This document shows positions 10,173-18,212 of a stretch of DNA of 64,000 bases, one piece after another (within the stretch, counting starts at the first letter, position 1; the number at the start of each line of letters is the position of its first letter). Source of the DNA: Serratia proteamaculans (GTDB taxonomy: Bacteria > Pseudomonadota > Gammaproteobacteria > Enterobacterales > Enterobacteriaceae); contig NZ_WBKI01000001.1 of NCBI RefSeq assembly GCF_008830365.1, positions 1,674,001 through 1,738,000 on the forward strand. The letters are read 5' to 3'. The notes below the pieces were generated by a model. It worked only from the letters and a program-made list of their open reading frames with translations. It did no database searches and was not told the origin of the DNA. Both the position numbers and the translations under genes were made by a program.

Positions 10173-10324
10173 TGAAGCCGCGCATTCGCTCGGGGCAGGA
10201 AATTACCATATTCAATTGAAAAACATGAACTTTATACTTTACGGCGCCGATTGTTATCACCAGATCGATTTGTTAACATGGCAGAATTAGCCATCTTTCC
10301 GCTCCACCCTGTTAAGGCCCCTGA

Positions 10325-11308
10325 ATGAAGAACCAACGCGTCACGCTGCAGGACATTGCACTGCTCGCCGGTGTGACCAAAATGACCGTCAGCCGCTATC
10401 TGCGTACGCCGGAAAAGGTGGCGGCCGAAACCGCCGCGAAAATTGCCCTGGTGATGAAAGAAGTTAACTTCACCGACAGCGATGAAGCGCGCTCAACTCA
10501 AAAACCGCGCATTGGCGTGTTGATCCCCTCCTTCAACAATCAGATTTTTGCCGATCTGCTGGCCGGTATCGAATCCATCACGCTGGAGCACGGCTATCAA
10601 ACCCTGGTGGTGAACTATGACTACAGTCGTCAGCGGGAAGAAGAGCACATTATCCAGTTGCTCGCCTACCCGATCGCCGGGTTGATCCTCACCGATTCAG
10701 AGCACACTCTGCGGGCGGAAAAATATCTGGCGGCGGCAAAAATCCCGGTGGCGCAGGTCATGGATCTTGAAGGGCCTGAGGGGCGGATCGCCGTGGGGTT
10801 CGATAACTATCAGGCGGGTTTTGACATGACCGAAGCGCTGCTCGCCAGCGGTAAACGTCAGGTGGTTTACTTTGGCGCCATGTCCGACGCACGCGACACC
10901 AAACGTTTCCAGGGCTATTGCCGGGCGATGGAGAAGCAGGGGTTGATGCCGCGGCAAATCACACCGCATCGGGTGTCGTCGGTCTCGGTCGGCTCCGACA
11001 TGCTGGCGATGGCGCGACAGCTCTACCCCGATTTGGACGCTATCTTGTGCACCAATGACGATCTGGCGGTGGGCGTATTGCAGGCGTGTCTGCGGCTCGG
11101 GCTGAAGGTCCCGCAGGATATCGCCCTGTCAGGTTTTCACGGTCTGGATATCGGTAAGGCTACCACGCCGGGGATCGCCAGCGTAATCACCCCAAGGTTT
11201 GATATGGGCAAGGTCGCCACAGAGATCTTGCTGAAACGCATCAAAGGGGTGCCATGCATTGAGCGCGTTGACCTGCACTACCGCATTTCACTCGGCGGCA
11301 CCATTTAA
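10325..11308 (+). CDS. idnR: LacI-family regulator of the idonate genes
   Basis: LacI/GalR-type repressor/activator of 327 residues. The N-terminal helix-turn-helix (VTLQDIALLAGVTKMTVSRYLR, residues 6-27) is of the GntR/IdnR subtype, and a periplasmic-binding-protein-like effector domain follows (IGVLIPSFNNQIFADLLAGIES). The C-terminus GFHGLDIG...SVITPRFDMGK also matches IdnR. In E. coli IdnR responds to L-idonate or 5-ketogluconate and activates the idn genes. Here it is transcribed away from idnO across a 270-bp region with a CRP box and TGTTAC-type elements. Its stop lies one base from the stop of the convergent DUF1097 gene. IdnR is preferred over GntR because of the neighbouring idn genes. 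Confidence 0.88.
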   Translation: MKNQRVTLQDIALLAGVTKMTVSRYLRTPEKVAAETAAKIALVMKEVNFTDSDEARSTQKPRIGVLIPSFNNQIFADLLAGIESITLEHGYQTLVVNYDYSRQREEEHIIQLLAYPIAGLILTDSEHTLRAEKYLAAAKIPVAQVMDLEGPEGRIAVGFDNYQAGFDMTEALLASGKRQVVYFGAMSDARDTKRFQGYCRAMEKQGLMPRQITPHRVSSVSVGSDMLAMARQLYPDLDAILCTNDDLAVGVLQACLRLGLKVPQDIALSGFHGLDIGKATTPGIASVITPRFDMGKVATEILLKRIKGVPCIERVDLHYRISLGGTI

Positions 11309-11309
11309 A

Positions 11310-11804
11310 TCAGCGGTTAACATGCTCGGTAACAGCCGTTGTCTGTTTAGGTTTATCTTTGCGCGCCGCCAGCCACAGGCCGCTGTTTTTCATCGCGTAG
11401 CCGAATACCAACCCCACCAGCAAGGACAGGGTGACCAGCGGCCAGTCACCGCCACCGGCGAAGGTGGCGCAGGCGCCAATAAAGGTACCGGGTACAAACC
11501 CCAACCACTGCTGCCTGGCCTGAATGCACATCAGGAAGGCCACCGCACCGGTCAACAGGTAGCCGAGCATGCTCCAAGCGGGCGCCAATTCGCTGCCGTG
11601 AATGATCACCATCGCCCAAAAAATCCCGCTGCAACAGGTTAGCGTGCTGATCAACAACCCTTTCAGCCCGCCCTGTGGGCAAGCAAAATAGGCCGTACAG
11701 CCCAGGAAACCGGCCCAGCTGATCAGCCCCAGGCTAACCGCCACCCAGCCCCACACGCCGGACAAGATCCCGGTCGTCACAGCAATGGCAAAAATAACGT
11801 TCAT
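11310..11804 (-). CDS. DUF1097 family inner-membrane protein (YcdZ-like)
   Basis: Hydrophobic protein of 164 residues with about five membrane segments (roughly residues 5-30, 45-65, 75-92, 99-115, 118-145) and a basic C-terminal tail. It belongs to DUF1097, the family of E. coli YcdZ; no biochemical function is established. It is monocistronic and convergent with idnR, their stop codons being one base apart with no terminator between them. A perfect CRP palindrome lies 55-70 bp upstream of the start, so carbon-source control is likely. Confidence 0.75.
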   Translation of the reverse strand: MNVIFAIAVTTGILSGVWGWVAVSLGLISWAGFLGCTAYFACPQGGLKGLLISTLTCCSGIFWAMVIIHGSELAPAWSMLGYLLTGAVAFLMCIQARQQWLGFVPGTFIGACATFAGGGDWPLVTLSLLVGLVFGYAMKNSGLWLAARKDKPKQTTAVTEHVNR

Positions 11805-11858
11805 AAACCGACCCGCAGCAGAGAAAGCGCGCAGTTTACTCGAAAATCGGCAATATTA

Positions 11859-11874
11859 TGTGATGAAATTCACA
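11859..11874 (-). promoter_or_regulatory. Perfect CRP-cAMP palindrome upstream of the DUF1097 gene
   Basis: TGTGATGAAATTCACA is the full TGTGA-N6-TCACA consensus. Its centre is about 62 bp upstream of the DUF1097 start codon, a position compatible with class I or II activation. The next gene on the other side ends more than 200 bp away and reads the same direction, so the DUF1097 gene is the only obvious target. Confidence 0.75.
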
Positions 11875-11925
11875 TAAAACATGTAATGAGAAACATGGTA
11901 ATTACAGAGTTGTGGAATTTGTCAC

Positions 11926-11954
11926 AAAAAAAACCAGCGTGGCAAGCACGCTGG
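11926..11954 (-). terminator. Rho-independent terminator downstream of the MFS gene
   Basis: On the minus strand, stem CCAGCGTG/CACGCTGG with a 5-base loop is followed directly by eight T residues. It lies about 120 bp past the MFS transporter stop and upstream of the DUF1097 promoter region, insulating that gene. Confidence 0.9.
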
Positions 11955-12076
11955 AAATGACACACAACAACACCAGGGAAATCGGATCGCCACATTGCGC
12001 AGCGACTAGAGACTTATACCCTACCAACTTCAAGTTTCAGTCAATCAGACATCCAGCTTGGAAGGCGACGGGTATC

Positions 12077-13321
12077 TCAGCGCGGGAAGCCCGCACGGGT
12101 CACCATGAAGCTCAAAATTAAGCACACCACGGCACTGACCATAAATAACAGATTGACCGCCAGATGCAGGCTGGCATGGTCGATCACTATCCCCAACAGG
12201 ATCGGGACCCAGTTGGCGATATAAGCAATAACGTAAAACAGTGAAATCAGTCTGGCATGGCTGGCCTTCGGTGAAATCAGGTTCACCAGCGTGGCACTGC
12301 CGACAAAAATAGCCCCGTAGGCATAACCGGCAATCACCATGCCGGCACTGGCCAGACCCAACGAGTTGATCTGAATGGCTTCGGCAAACACCACCACCGA
12401 CAACGCCTGCGCCAGACAACCAAACATCAGCGAGTGGCGCGCATTAACGCGGCGACTCAGGATCTGGCTGATACCGGCTATCACCAGGTAAACCGCAATC
12501 ACATAGCCGTAAATGCCGCGGCTATGCATACCCAACAGCTTTTCCGACACGCTCGGACCGATCGCCAGAATACTGGCGGCCACCGCCCAACAGATAAACA
12601 ACGCGCTGGCACACAGGTAGAACTTGCCGCCGGTAGCGCGCAGGCCGTCAGCCAACGAACTTTTCTCTGCTGCGGCATCACTCCCCTGCGCCCCGCTTAA
12701 CGGCACGGCGACGGCTTCAACCGGCCATTTCAGCATCACGCCCAGCGCGGCCACGGCGGCCACCGCCATAATGATAATGAACGGCAACGAAGTGGTATGG
12801 AACCCGGTTTGCAGCGCCACACCGCTGAAAATCGGTCCCAGTGCCAGACCAGTGGTGAATGACAGCGTGGCAATCAGCGCCGCATTCTTACCGCCGTCTT
12901 TCGGCCCAAAACGCACCAATGCAATATTGGCCGCTCCGGTCAATGCCCCGGTGCCAATCCCGGCCAGTAAACGCGCCATAAACATCATCAAAAACGAATC
13001 AGCCATCGAGAACAACAAGGCCCCGGCCAGCACCACCAGCAAAGCCGGCACTATCATGCTGCGCAGGTCTTTCACCTTACCGGCCATGTTGCCCACGCCG
13101 AACAGCGAGATCAGCACACCGGCGGCATAGGCACCATAAATAACCGTCAGGCTGACCGAGCTTAACGCCAACTCATGTTGATAAAGCGGATAAAGCGGCG
13201 TCGGCGCACTGCTGTTGAGCAATGCAGACATTAATGCCAAGGCTAAAAATAACAGGATGGCAAAATGCGACGTGCCCGAATTCGCTTTATCCGCTTCATC
13301 AACAGCCACACCTTCAGACAT
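12077..13321 (-). CDS. Major facilitator superfamily transporter
   Basis: Inner-membrane transporter of 414 residues with about twelve hydrophobic segments, typical of MFS. The first helix carries SSAPTPLYPLYQ, common in a drug/metabolite-exporter subgroup. A motif-A-like GNMAGKVKDLR follows helix 2, and RLLAGIGTGALTGAANIALVRF matches helix 4. A long hydrophilic insert (about residues 205-225) marks the central loop. The substrate cannot be read from the sequence. The gene stands alone between terminator structures, with a palindrome ATACC-N5-GGTAT upstream (13393-13407) that could be the operator of a regulator encoded elsewhere. Confidence 0.85.
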   Translation of the reverse strand: MSEGVAVDEADKANSGTSHFAILLFLALALMSALLNSSAPTPLYPLYQHELALSSVSLTVIYGAYAAGVLISLFGVGNMAGKVKDLRSMIVPALLVVLAGALLFSMADSFLMMFMARLLAGIGTGALTGAANIALVRFGPKDGGKNAALIATLSFTTGLALGPIFSGVALQTGFHTTSLPFIIIMAVAAVAALGVMLKWPVEAVAVPLSGAQGSDAAAEKSSLADGLRATGGKFYLCASALFICWAVAASILAIGPSVSEKLLGMHSRGIYGYVIAVYLVIAGISQILSRRVNARHSLMFGCLAQALSVVVFAEAIQINSLGLASAGMVIAGYAYGAIFVGSATLVNLISPKASHARLISLFYVIAYIANWVPILLGIVIDHASLHLAVNLLFMVSAVVCLILSFMVTRAGFPR

Positions 13322-13392
13322 TTTTCTCTCCCGAAATAATCTGGATAAACACTAAACCCTGAAAACCAAACTCATCAGGAGACGCGTTTATC

Positions 13393-13407
13393 ATACCTTT
13401 CGGGTAT
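13393..13407. promoter_or_regulatory. Palindromic operator-like site upstream of the MFS gene
   Basis: ATACCTTTCGGGTAT is a perfect 5-bp inverted repeat with a 5-bp spacer, about 75 bp upstream of the MFS start. The spacing is typical of dimeric repressor operators, but the cognate regulator is unknown. Confidence 0.4.
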
Positions 13408-13425
13408 AACCGTCAAAATAGCCAA

Positions 13426-13456
13426 GAATGCATCATAGTGATTCATTAATGCATTC
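13426..13456. repeat. Inverted repeat at the 3' end of the DMT transporter gene
   Basis: GAATGCAT (13426-13433) and ATGCATTC (13449-13456) form an 8-bp stem with a 15-base loop. A second palindrome, TTGCATGCAA, sits at 13460-13469 beside the DMT stop codon. There is no T tract, so a terminator is uncertain. Confidence 0.4.
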
Positions 13457-13470
13457 TGTTGCATGCAAAA

Positions 13471-14334
13471 CTACACCGCTTCGGCCTTGGCGACCTTCGC
13501 CGGCGCGCGTTTTAAAATAGCCAGCGCACCGGAAAGTATAATCAGCGCCATACCACCCGCGGCAATATAAGACAGCGTCTCGCCAAACAGCAAATAGCCG
13601 AGCAGCGTGGAGAAAATGATGGTGCTGTAGGACAGAATACTGACGATCACCGCGTTTCCGCTGCCATAGGCACGGGTCATGGTGATCTGCCCCAGGCTGC
13701 CAAAAACGCCGATGGCACCAACGCACAGCATCATGGCGCTATCCAGCGTGGTGAAGCCCACAACCGTCGTCATCACGCCACCCACCAGGGTGCCCACCAG
13801 CGAGAAGTAAAACACCACCCGCAGTTCCGGTTCGCCACTGCGCACCAGTTTGCCGACGTTAAAATAGGCCAGCGCGGTCAACAAGCCAGAAAACAGGCCG
13901 ATCAGCGTGGCGGCATACTCACCGTTCGGCGTATCAGGGCGCAGCAGGACCACAATGCCGATAAAGCCCAGCAGCACCGAGAACAGCAGCTTGCCGGTCA
14001 ACTGCCCTTTCGACGTCACAAAGGCGATCGCCGACTGGAAGATCGGGTTGGTGTAGCCCAGCGTGGTGGCGGTGGCGATCGGCAGGTGGATTAGCGAATA
14101 GAAACCGCAGTACATCGCCGCATTACCGATGGCGGCGCGCTTCATATGCAGACCCAGGTGCCGGGTGCGAAAACCGAGGTTTTTAACCTGAATTAACGCC
14201 GCGACGATCAGCACGTTAATCACAGAGCGGTAAAAAATGATGTCGAAAAAGCCGACTTTGGCCGAAGCCAGTTTGATGCTGGCCCCCATCAGCGCAAAGA
14301 ACCCGCTGGCGACAACCATCCACAAAGCAACCAT
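13471..14334 (-). CDS. DMT superfamily (EamA) transporter
   Basis: Ten-helix drug/metabolite transporter of 287 residues made of two EamA repeats (about residues 1-130 and 140-275). The start at 14334 is chosen because GAGGGAATC precedes the ATG and translation then begins directly in helix 1 (MVALWMVVASGFFALMGASIKLAS); a start 28 codons upstream would add a polar leader. GYTNPIF is seen near residue 93. The basic C-terminus (LKRAPAKVAKAEAV) is cytoplasmic. The substrate is unknown; the family exports amino acids, metabolites or drugs. It lies 112 bp downstream of the cupin gene, same strand. Confidence 0.85.
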   Translation of the reverse strand: MVALWMVVASGFFALMGASIKLASAKVGFFDIIFYRSVINVLIVAALIQVKNLGFRTRHLGLHMKRAAIGNAAMYCGFYSLIHLPIATATTLGYTNPIFQSAIAFVTSKGQLTGKLLFSVLLGFIGIVVLLRPDTPNGEYAATLIGLFSGLLTALAYFNVGKLVRSGEPELRVVFYFSLVGTLVGGVMTTVVGFTTLDSAMMLCVGAIGVFGSLGQITMTRAYGSGNAVIVSILSYSTIIFSTLLGYLLFGETLSYIAAGGMALIILSGALAILKRAPAKVAKAEAV

Positions 14335-14446
14335 GATTCCCTCGGTATACCGCCCCAACGGGCAATAAAATAAAACGGGGCGAATGTATTCACCCCCTAC
14401 AGGTAATGCAACCGACAACGCTGTAGCTTGAAAAATGCCGGGGATA

Positions 14447-14872
14447 TTATTCGGCGGCTTTCACCGTCAAGGGCTTGTTATCGGCGCAGGCAAAGAATAC
14501 CAGCATCTCGGCACCTTTATCGCCGGAAACGCCCTGATGCACGATATCTACCGTGTCGGTAAAGGAGTCGCCCTGCTTGAAGGTGTGCTTCACGCCGGTT
14601 TTCTTAACCGTCAGTGAGACGCTGCCACCGGTCATATACACCGCGCTAATGCACGGATGGGTATGCCAGGCGAGCACCTTGTTCGGCTCCACCGTGACCT
14701 TCAACATGGTGATCTGCGGGGCGCCGGCCGGATAATGCTGGTACGGCGAACCTTCCCACGAGGTCTCGGTTTTCAGCAGGGTTTCTTTGGTAATGCCTTC
14801 GCCGTGATCGTCAGCGGCCTGGGCATAGCCCTGAAATGCCATCATTAATGCCAGAAGTGCCAGTTTATACAT
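14447..14872 (-). CDS. Secreted cupin-domain protein
   Basis: Small periplasmic protein of 141 residues. A signal peptide (MYKLALLALMMAFQGYAQA, cleavage probably before ADDHGEG) precedes a single cupin barrel. The first cupin motif appears as WHTHPCISAVYMTGGSVSLTV, with two metal-ligand-type histidines near residue 69. The second is degenerate (DSFTDTVDIVHQGVS). Such lone cupins bind a metal or small ligand; enzyme activity is not established. It lies between the DMT transporter and the ThDP enzyme on the same strand, with gaps of about 110 and 90 bp, so shared transcription is possible but not shown. Confidence 0.75.
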   Translation of the reverse strand: MYKLALLALMMAFQGYAQAADDHGEGITKETLLKTETSWEGSPYQHYPAGAPQITMLKVTVEPNKVLAWHTHPCISAVYMTGGSVSLTVKKTGVKHTFKQGDSFTDTVDIVHQGVSGDKGAEMLVFFACADNKPLTVKAAE

Positions 14873-14961
14873 TGTTATCGCTCCATGACTACTGTGAACA
14901 AAATAGAATGGCGTGATACAAAAGCAATAATGACGGCTCCCGCAGTTTGTGGACTACGTCC

Positions 14962-16791
14962 TTACAAGCCTTTGATACGCTGCTCGTATTCTACGATGCT
15001 CTCGGCATAGTATCGATTAGGCGCCACATGATTACCTACCAACACTTCTATCAGGAACGGTCCTTCGTGCTCAGCCGCAGCGGCTAACGCCTCATCCAGC
15101 TCTTCCAGCGTGGCCGCTTTGGCAGAAGAAACCCCCAGGCTGTTGGCGAAGGCCTTCCAGTTGTGATTCGGCAGCGCCGTATAGTCCGCCGAGACACCAC
15201 GGTTCTGCAAGGTATCTATGTGCATCGCACCGTGGGCGCAGTTATTCATCACCACAAAGGTCATCTTGACCTGATAGCGAGCCGCAGTCTGGATCTCCAT
15301 GCCGTGCATCAGCATGCAACCGTCGCCGGTGACCACCACGCAATCACGGTGCGGCGCCGCCAGCTTGATGCCAATACCGGCACAAATCGCCCAACCCATC
15401 GGTGCCAGGGAACTTGAGGTATGGTAATCACCACGCCCGCTGGCCAGCCAATGATGTGCCATAAAGATCCGGTGCGCACCGGAGTCGACCACCACGTTAG
15501 TATCCTGGTTCATGCGGCTGCGAATGCGTTTGATGGCATCGCCGGGGTACATATTGGCTTCACCCAGGGCAAGACGCGCCTGTAAATCGGGCCGTTGTTG
15601 CTCCAGCGGCAGTGAACGCACCTGTTCGAGCCATCCATTGCGCAAGCTTTTAATACCGGCCAAATGCGCATCTTCATCGCTGACTGCATCCAACAGGTGG
15701 TGCAGCGTGCCGGTCAGGCTGGAGAAAATCTGCATGTCCGGCTGATAGTGCGAACTGACCTTGTCAAAATCTTCATCAATTACCACCAGCGTTTTGGTGC
15801 CATGCAGCCGCGGGTTCCAGTTCAGGCTGTCGCGCTGACTGAGATCGCAGCCCAGCACCAACAGCACATCGACTTCGTCGCCATTGATGGTTTCCACCGC
15901 CCGAGTGTGGCCAGCGAAGCCATACAGCCCCAGCGCCAGTTCGTGTCCTTCGGGAAAAGCGCCCTTGCCGGACAGCGTAGTAGCGACCGGCAAACGGTAT
16001 TTCTCCGCCAGGCGCAACAAAAGTGCAGCATCCAGCGGGTTATTCATGCGGTTTCCCACCAGACAGGCAACATTCAGCCCGCGCAGCAGATAATCGTCCA
16101 CGACCTGCTCCAGCGCCAGCTGGTCGATCGCTGCTTCGCGGCACTGCGGCGTACGCTGCGGGCTGGCTTCATAATTACCGGCCACCCCTTTCTTTTGCAT
16201 ATCAACCGGCACGCTTAAATAAGCGCGGCCTTTACGCTGGGTGTTCAGGCAGGACAAACTGCGCCGCAGCTCGTGCTGCAACGTAAGGTTATTTTTCACT
16301 TCTATGGCGGCGGAAAGCAGTGGTTTGACGATAGTCAGCTCATCGATGCCGCTATTGCTGCCGTCCTGGAAAGCGCCCTGCGCTTCATGATAAGTGGCGA
16401 TCCCGCCAGCCAGATACAGCACCGGGATTTTATCGGCCTGTGCAGCAGCCATTGCCGGCAGGAAATTCATGGTGCCGGGACCGGAGATACCCAGGCAGAC
16501 GCCAAATTTGCGGTTAGCGCGGGCGTAGCCATCGGCCATAAAACCGCAGGCGGTTTCATGAGCACCGACGATGCCGGTAATGGCTGAATGTTCAATGGAT
16601 TTAATCAGTGGGTACACCAGCTTGCCGGGTACCAGGAATATGTGCTGAATGCCGCGTGCTTCAAGACTCTGGATAATCACATCAGCGTTACTTTGCTCTG
16701 CCGCTTTCGCGCCGGGCGTTGCAATAACCCTGACACCGTCCGCAGTTGCCAGTGCAACGGGGGTGTATAACTTCTCTGCGTGAGACTCCAT
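14962..16791 (-). CDS. Thiamine-diphosphate-dependent enzyme, acetolactate synthase-like
   Basis: ThDP enzyme of 609 residues with the three domains of the acetolactate synthase/pyruvate oxidase family. The Pyr domain has the cofactor-activating glutamate (GAHETACGFMADGYAR, Glu79); the central TPP-M domain spans about 220-370; the PP domain has the Mg/ThDP motif GDG (489-491) ending at NN (516-517). About 35 N-terminal residues precede the usual family start. The chemistry should be decarboxylation or ligation of a 2-keto acid, but the substrate cannot be deduced and no ilvN/ilvH-like regulatory subunit is adjacent. It is divergent from a LysR gene across 337 bp with a CRP-like box. Sulfoacetaldehyde acetyltransferase, oxalyl-CoA decarboxylase-like or catabolic ALS roles are all possible. 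Confidence 0.8.
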   Translation of the reverse strand: MESHAEKLYTPVALATADGVRVIATPGAKAAEQSNADVIIQSLEARGIQHIFLVPGKLVYPLIKSIEHSAITGIVGAHETACGFMADGYARANRKFGVCLGISGPGTMNFLPAMAAAQADKIPVLYLAGGIATYHEAQGAFQDGSNSGIDELTIVKPLLSAAIEVKNNLTLQHELRRSLSCLNTQRKGRAYLSVPVDMQKKGVAGNYEASPQRTPQCREAAIDQLALEQVVDDYLLRGLNVACLVGNRMNNPLDAALLLRLAEKYRLPVATTLSGKGAFPEGHELALGLYGFAGHTRAVETINGDEVDVLLVLGCDLSQRDSLNWNPRLHGTKTLVVIDEDFDKVSSHYQPDMQIFSSLTGTLHHLLDAVSDEDAHLAGIKSLRNGWLEQVRSLPLEQQRPDLQARLALGEANMYPGDAIKRIRSRMNQDTNVVVDSGAHRIFMAHHWLASGRGDYHTSSSLAPMGWAICAGIGIKLAAPHRDCVVVTGDGCMLMHGMEIQTAARYQVKMTFVVMNNCAHGAMHIDTLQNRGVSADYTALPNHNWKAFANSLGVSSAKAATLEELDEALAAAAEHEGPFLIEVLVGNHVAPNRYYAESIVEYEQRIKGL

Positions 16792-17128
16792 TTTTAATGT
16801 CCAGTCGTGGTAGGCCTACCTGATTCAGAGTCGATCCCACCAGGCTGTTAGCCAACAGAGACAGGCTCTCATACGCATCTGTTTATGCGTTTAGGGTAAC
16901 ACTGGCACGAAATGTGCGCCAGATCACAGCATAAACGTTGATAAGCATAAAGATTGTCGGGTAAAAATAAAGATGCAAAACTGCTTCACGTTGATGCATT
17001 TATTCATATCCTGAAACATAATAAATAATTATGATACGTAGGCTCCATTTGCAGCCTAAACCAGAGCCAGTACGGTTGCGCAAGAATGAACATCGACAAG
17101 GCCGATAAGCCTGTACAAAGGAAATGGC
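16792..17128. promoter_or_regulatory. Divergent promoter region, ThDP enzyme / LysR regulator
   Basis: A 337-bp AT-rich region between divergent start codons. It contains the CRP-like site at 16913-16928 and an AT-rich stretch with TAATAAATAATTATGA around 17019. LysR-type T-N11-A sites are expected but none stands out clearly. No small reading frame with a credible ribosome site was found. Confidence 0.5.
16913..16928. promoter_or_regulatory. CRP-like box in the ThDP/LysR intergenic region
   Basis: TGTGCGCCAGATCACA matches TGTGA-N6-TCACA at nine of the ten conserved positions, the exception being C for A in the first half-site. It is 122 bp upstream of the ThDP gene and about 200 bp from the LysR gene. 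Confidence 0.55.
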
Positions 17129-18004
17129 ATGATGAATTGGGATGACGCACGCTTCTTCCTGGCAGTAGCACGCTGCGGCACTTTACGAAAGGCCGCCAAT
17201 GAACTACACGTCGACCAGGCCACCGTCGGACGGCGCATTACCGCTTTTGAAGAGAGCCTCGGCTCCAAGCTGTTTATCCGCACACCAAAATCATTTTCCC
17301 TCAGCCCCCTGGGCGAGGAAATGCTGGCGGACGTCATGAATATGGAAAACGCCGTGCAGGCGATTGGCCGTAAAGCCACCAGCGGCGACGACAGCCTGTG
17401 CGGCAATGTGCGCATCGCCACCACCGATACCATGGCCGAGGCCTTTGTCATCCCGGCGCTGAAAGCACTGCGGGAGCAACACCCGCTAATCACCGTCACC
17501 ATGCTGACGGCGGTGAATATCTCTGATATTTCCTACCGTGGGGCAGATCTGGCGATCCGCGGCGCACGGCCCGAGTCCGATGAACTGATTATCAAACGCA
17601 TGGCGACCATCGAAATGGGGTTGTACGCTACGCAAGACTATCTTGACAAACACGGCCTGCCGACCAAGGGCGACCATCTGCGCGGTCACGATCTGCTGAT
17701 GTTCCCACGTGAACTGGTACCCCGCCACTGGAATGATTTCTGTGGCGAGGCGCTGATCGATCCCAACGTCGTTTTGCAGTGCAACTCGCAGTTGCTGCTG
17801 CGTTCTGCGACGCGGAGCGGTTTGGGTATCGGCCTGTTATCCTCCTTCCTGGCGGATAAGGATCCGGACCTGGTGCGCATCTTCCCGGAAAATAAGGACT
17901 GGGTGGATATCTGGCTGGTGCTGCACCCCGACCTGCAGCGCGCTGCGCGGGTGCGCGCCGTCGTACAGGCGTTGGAAACCTCGTTTAAAAACAATCCCGG
18001 CTGA
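17129..18004 (+). CDS. LysR-family transcriptional regulator
   Basis: LysR-type regulator of 291 residues. The N-terminal winged helix-turn-helix ([37 protein letters not shown], residues about 9-45) is followed by a LysR substrate-binding domain (about 90-290). The VGRRI recognition helix with DQATV places it in the subgroup of regulators with degenerate HTH similar to those next to transporters and dehydrogenases. Two ATGs are adjacent (17129, 17132); AAAGGAAATGGC serves either. Position suggests it controls the divergent ThDP enzyme gene and itself; the inducer is unknown. The stop is followed after 13 bases by the first of two identical terminator stems. Confidence 0.88.
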   Translation: MMNWDDARFFLAVARCGTLRKAANELHVDQATVGRRITAFEESLGSKLFIRTPKSFSLSPLGEEMLADVMNMENAVQAIGRKATSGDDSLCGNVRIATTDTMAEAFVIPALKALREQHPLITVTMLTAVNISDISYRGADLAIRGARPESDELIIKRMATIEMGLYATQDYLDKHGLPTKGDHLRGHDLLMFPRELVPRHWNDFCGEALIDPNVVLQCNSQLLLRSATRSGLGIGLLSSFLADKDPDLVRIFPENKDWVDIWLVLHPDLQRAARVRAVVQALETSFKNNPG

Positions 18005-18017
18005 TCTCCCGCCCCAT

Positions 18018-18040
18018 AAAAAAAGGTCGCCGAAGCGACC
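18018..18040 (-). terminator. Second (distal) terminator stem after nuoN
   Basis: GGTCGC-CGAA-GCGACC hairpin. On the minus strand it is followed by seven T residues (complement of 18018-18024), a standard Rho-independent form. It duplicates the proximal nuo terminator 150 bp away and also lies directly after the convergent LysR gene. Confidence 0.75.
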
Positions 18041-18191
18041 TCAGACTGCTGACAAAGCCCGTTATTAGGGAGAGCGTGCCGAAGGGGTCGTAGCGGCTTG
18101 CCCGCCGGAGCGCCCCTCGGTGCGCTAGGCCCGGGTATCTCGGCTTCAATGACTACTTCATCAAACTCAAAAAAGGTCGCCGAAGCGACCT
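18019..18191. repeat. Direct repeat of a terminator flanking a 127-bp structured segment
   Basis: An identical 23-bp block (six A, GGTCGCCGAAGCGACC, T) occurs at 18019-18041 and 18169-18191, 150 bp apart. The segment between is GC-rich and can fold: CCGAGGGG pairs with CCCCTTCGG on the minus strand around a GGCGGGCAAGCCG inner stem. This could be a repeat element inserted with duplication of the terminator, or a small structured RNA bounded by two terminators. No open frame in it looks real. Confidence 0.6.
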
Positions 18192-18196
18192 TTTTT
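18169..18196. terminator. nuo operon terminator
   Basis: Stem GGTCGC/GCGACC with a four-base loop, flanked by A6 and T6, 17 bp past the nuoN stop. It can work in both directions, ending nuo transcription on the minus strand. Confidence 0.9.
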
Positions 18197-18212
18197 ACTG
18201 CCTTTATGCCAA

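Noticed and set aside
18042-18168. tRNA-like or rRNA-like segment between the two terminator copies
   Set aside because: It folds, but no cloverleaf, anticodon arm or T-loop consensus is present.
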